Origin: Bacillota bacterium
Lineage (GTDB): Bacteria; Bacillota; Clostridia; Oscillospirales; Acutalibacteraceae
DNA: 5,983 nucleotides
NCBI GenBank assembly: GCA_023401495.1
Contig: JAEXDU010000238.1
Location: forward strand, 1 to 5,983
Direction: 5' to 3'
In this document: piece by piece, positions 5,123-5,983 of the stretch
Layout: each line of letters starts with the position of its first letter
Position numbering within the stretch: position 1 is the first letter of the stretch
Program-made: the position numbers and the translations under genes
Notes under the pieces: generated by a model
The model's input: only the letters and a program-made list of their open reading frames with translations
Told to the model about the DNA's origin: nothing
Databases searched by the model: none

Positions 5123-5947
5123 ATGGATGAACTGCATTTAAAATATGAAAAGCTGGAGCAATACCTGCGTTCTTTGGAAAGCGCCGCCGTGGCGTTTTCC
5201 GGCGGTGTGGACTCCACCTTTCTGCTGACCGCCGCGCACAAGGCTCTGGGAGACAAAGCCGTGGCCGTTACGGCACGCTCCTGCAGCTTTCCGCAGCGGG
5301 AGCTGAACGAAGCCAAACGCTTTTGTGACCTCAACGGGATTCAGCACATCATTGTGGATTCGGAAGAGCTGCACATTTCCGGATTTTCCGAAAACCCGGT
5401 GAACCGGTGCTATCTGTGTAAAACAGAGCTGTTCCAGAAAATCCGGGAGGTAGCGAACCGGCTGGGACTGAAGGAAATTGTGGAAGGCTCCAATCTGGAC
5501 GACAACGGCGATTACCGCCCCGGGCTGATCGCCGTGGCGGAGCAGAATGTAAAAAGCCCCCTGCGGCACTGTGATCTCTCTAAGGCGGAAATCCGCATTC
5601 TGTCAAAGGAGCTGAACCTCCCCACCTGGAGCAAGCCCTCCTTTGCCTGTCTTTCCTCCCGCTTTCCCTACGGTGAAAGGATCACGGAAGAAAAGCTTTC
5701 TCAGATCGACAAAGCCGAACAGATTCTGCTGGACCTGGGATTCCGCCAGGTACGCGTGCGGCATCACGGCAATCTGGCCCGCATTGAGGTGGAGGAGGAG
5801 CAGTACCCGAAGCTGCTGGATCAAGAGGTTCGGCACGCTATCTCCGACCAAATCAAAGCCCTTGGGTTCGTTTACGTATCGATCGATATAACGGGTTACC
5901 GTACCGGCAGCATGAACGAAATGCTGGCCGTGAAAGGAATCCTCTAA
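5123..5947 (+). CDS. larE: LarE, sulfur transferase for the nickel-pincer cofactor
   Basis: LarE adenylates the carboxylates of pyridinium-3,5-biscarboxylic acid mononucleotide and replaces oxygen with sulfur, producing the dithio acid on which LarC acts. The 274-residue length is normal. The PP-loop ATPase motif SGGVDST is at 26-32, followed by VTARS (49-53), NRCYLCKTELF (94-104), EGSNLDD (121-127), SPLRHCDLSK (145-154) and KPSFACLSSRFPYGERIT (171-188). C176 matches in number the sacrificial cysteine of L. plantarum LarE. C96 and C99 add a CxxC pair, as in LarE homologues reported to hold a [4Fe-4S] cluster and work catalytically. GGGAGG (5110-5115) lies 7 bases before the ATG, and the gene follows larC by 14 bases. 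The 36 bases after the stop end in a GC-rich stretch cut by the window edge, so no terminator can be judged and the operon may continue. Confidence 0.95.
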   Translation: MDELHLKYEKLEQYLRSLESAAVAFSGGVDSTFLLTAAHKALGDKAVAVTARSCSFPQRELNEAKRFCDLNGIQHIIVDSEELHISGFSENPVNRCYLCKTELFQKIREVANRLGLKEIVEGSNLDDNGDYRPGLIAVAEQNVKSPLRHCDLSKAEIRILSKELNLPTWSKPSFACLSSRFPYGERITEEKLSQIDKAEQILLDLGFRQVRVRHHGNLARIEVEEEQYPKLLDQEVRHAISDQIKALGFVYVSIDITGYRTGSMNEMLAVKGIL

Positions 5948-5983
5948 GAAATCCATCTTAAATTAGAAAGCGCCGGGGGCCAC

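Noticed and set aside
5969..5983. GC-rich run at the right edge as a terminator stem
   Set aside because: Only one arm would be present before the window ends, so it cannot be judged.

Overview
The window reads as chromosomal DNA of a Gram-positive anaerobe of the class Clostridia, most likely near the Oscillospiraceae/Ruminococcaceae. This is an inference from protein flavour (a clostridial-type nicotinate phosphoribosyltransferase, LarC and LarE), strong purine-rich Shine-Dalgarno sites, sigma-A-like promoters with 17-base spacers, and a moderately high GC content. There are no insertion sequences, tRNAs or CRISPR repeats.

Layout. The left edge has a perfect 16-bp hairpin that probably ends a leftward transcript. 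That transcript carries a small Xre/Cro-type DNA-binding protein (142-390, minus strand), expressed from a near-consensus promoter at 548-576 through a leader of about 150 bases. A divergent promoter (667-695, plus strand) drives a leader with overlapping palindromes and then pncB (854-2344), nicotinate phosphoribosyltransferase. A hairpin at 2380-2405 separates pncB from an ElaA-type GNAT acetyltransferase (2440-2892). The stop codon of elaA lies inside the -35 box of the next promoter, which starts the RNase P RNA gene rnpB (about 2924-3276, class A architecture). A structured tail of about 150 bases leads to a long intrinsic terminator (3424-3475), which overlaps a possible 47-codon ORF ending directly against larC.

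The right half is a two-gene nickel-pincer nucleotide (NPN) operon. larC (3561-5108) encodes the CTP-dependent nickel-inserting enzyme as one unbroken ORF. larE (5123-5947) encodes the sulfur transferase and carries the three cysteines of the iron-sulfur type. LarB makes the earlier intermediate from nicotinic acid adenine dinucleotide; LarE sulfurates it; LarC inserts nickel. Neither larB nor larA, the lactate racemase that uses the cofactor, is in the window.

The most distinctive feature is an unusually long metal-binding-like insertion in LarC (about residues 66-195): a CxC-x6-CxC block, a lysine-rich linker and a segment with 25 histidines in 50 residues. Second is the arrangement before larC, where a terminator, a small cysteine-containing ORF and the absence of a clear larC promoter suggest that larCE may depend on read-through from rnpB, possibly with attenuation. 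I found no wholly new system; the rest is recognisable housekeeping and cofactor metabolism.
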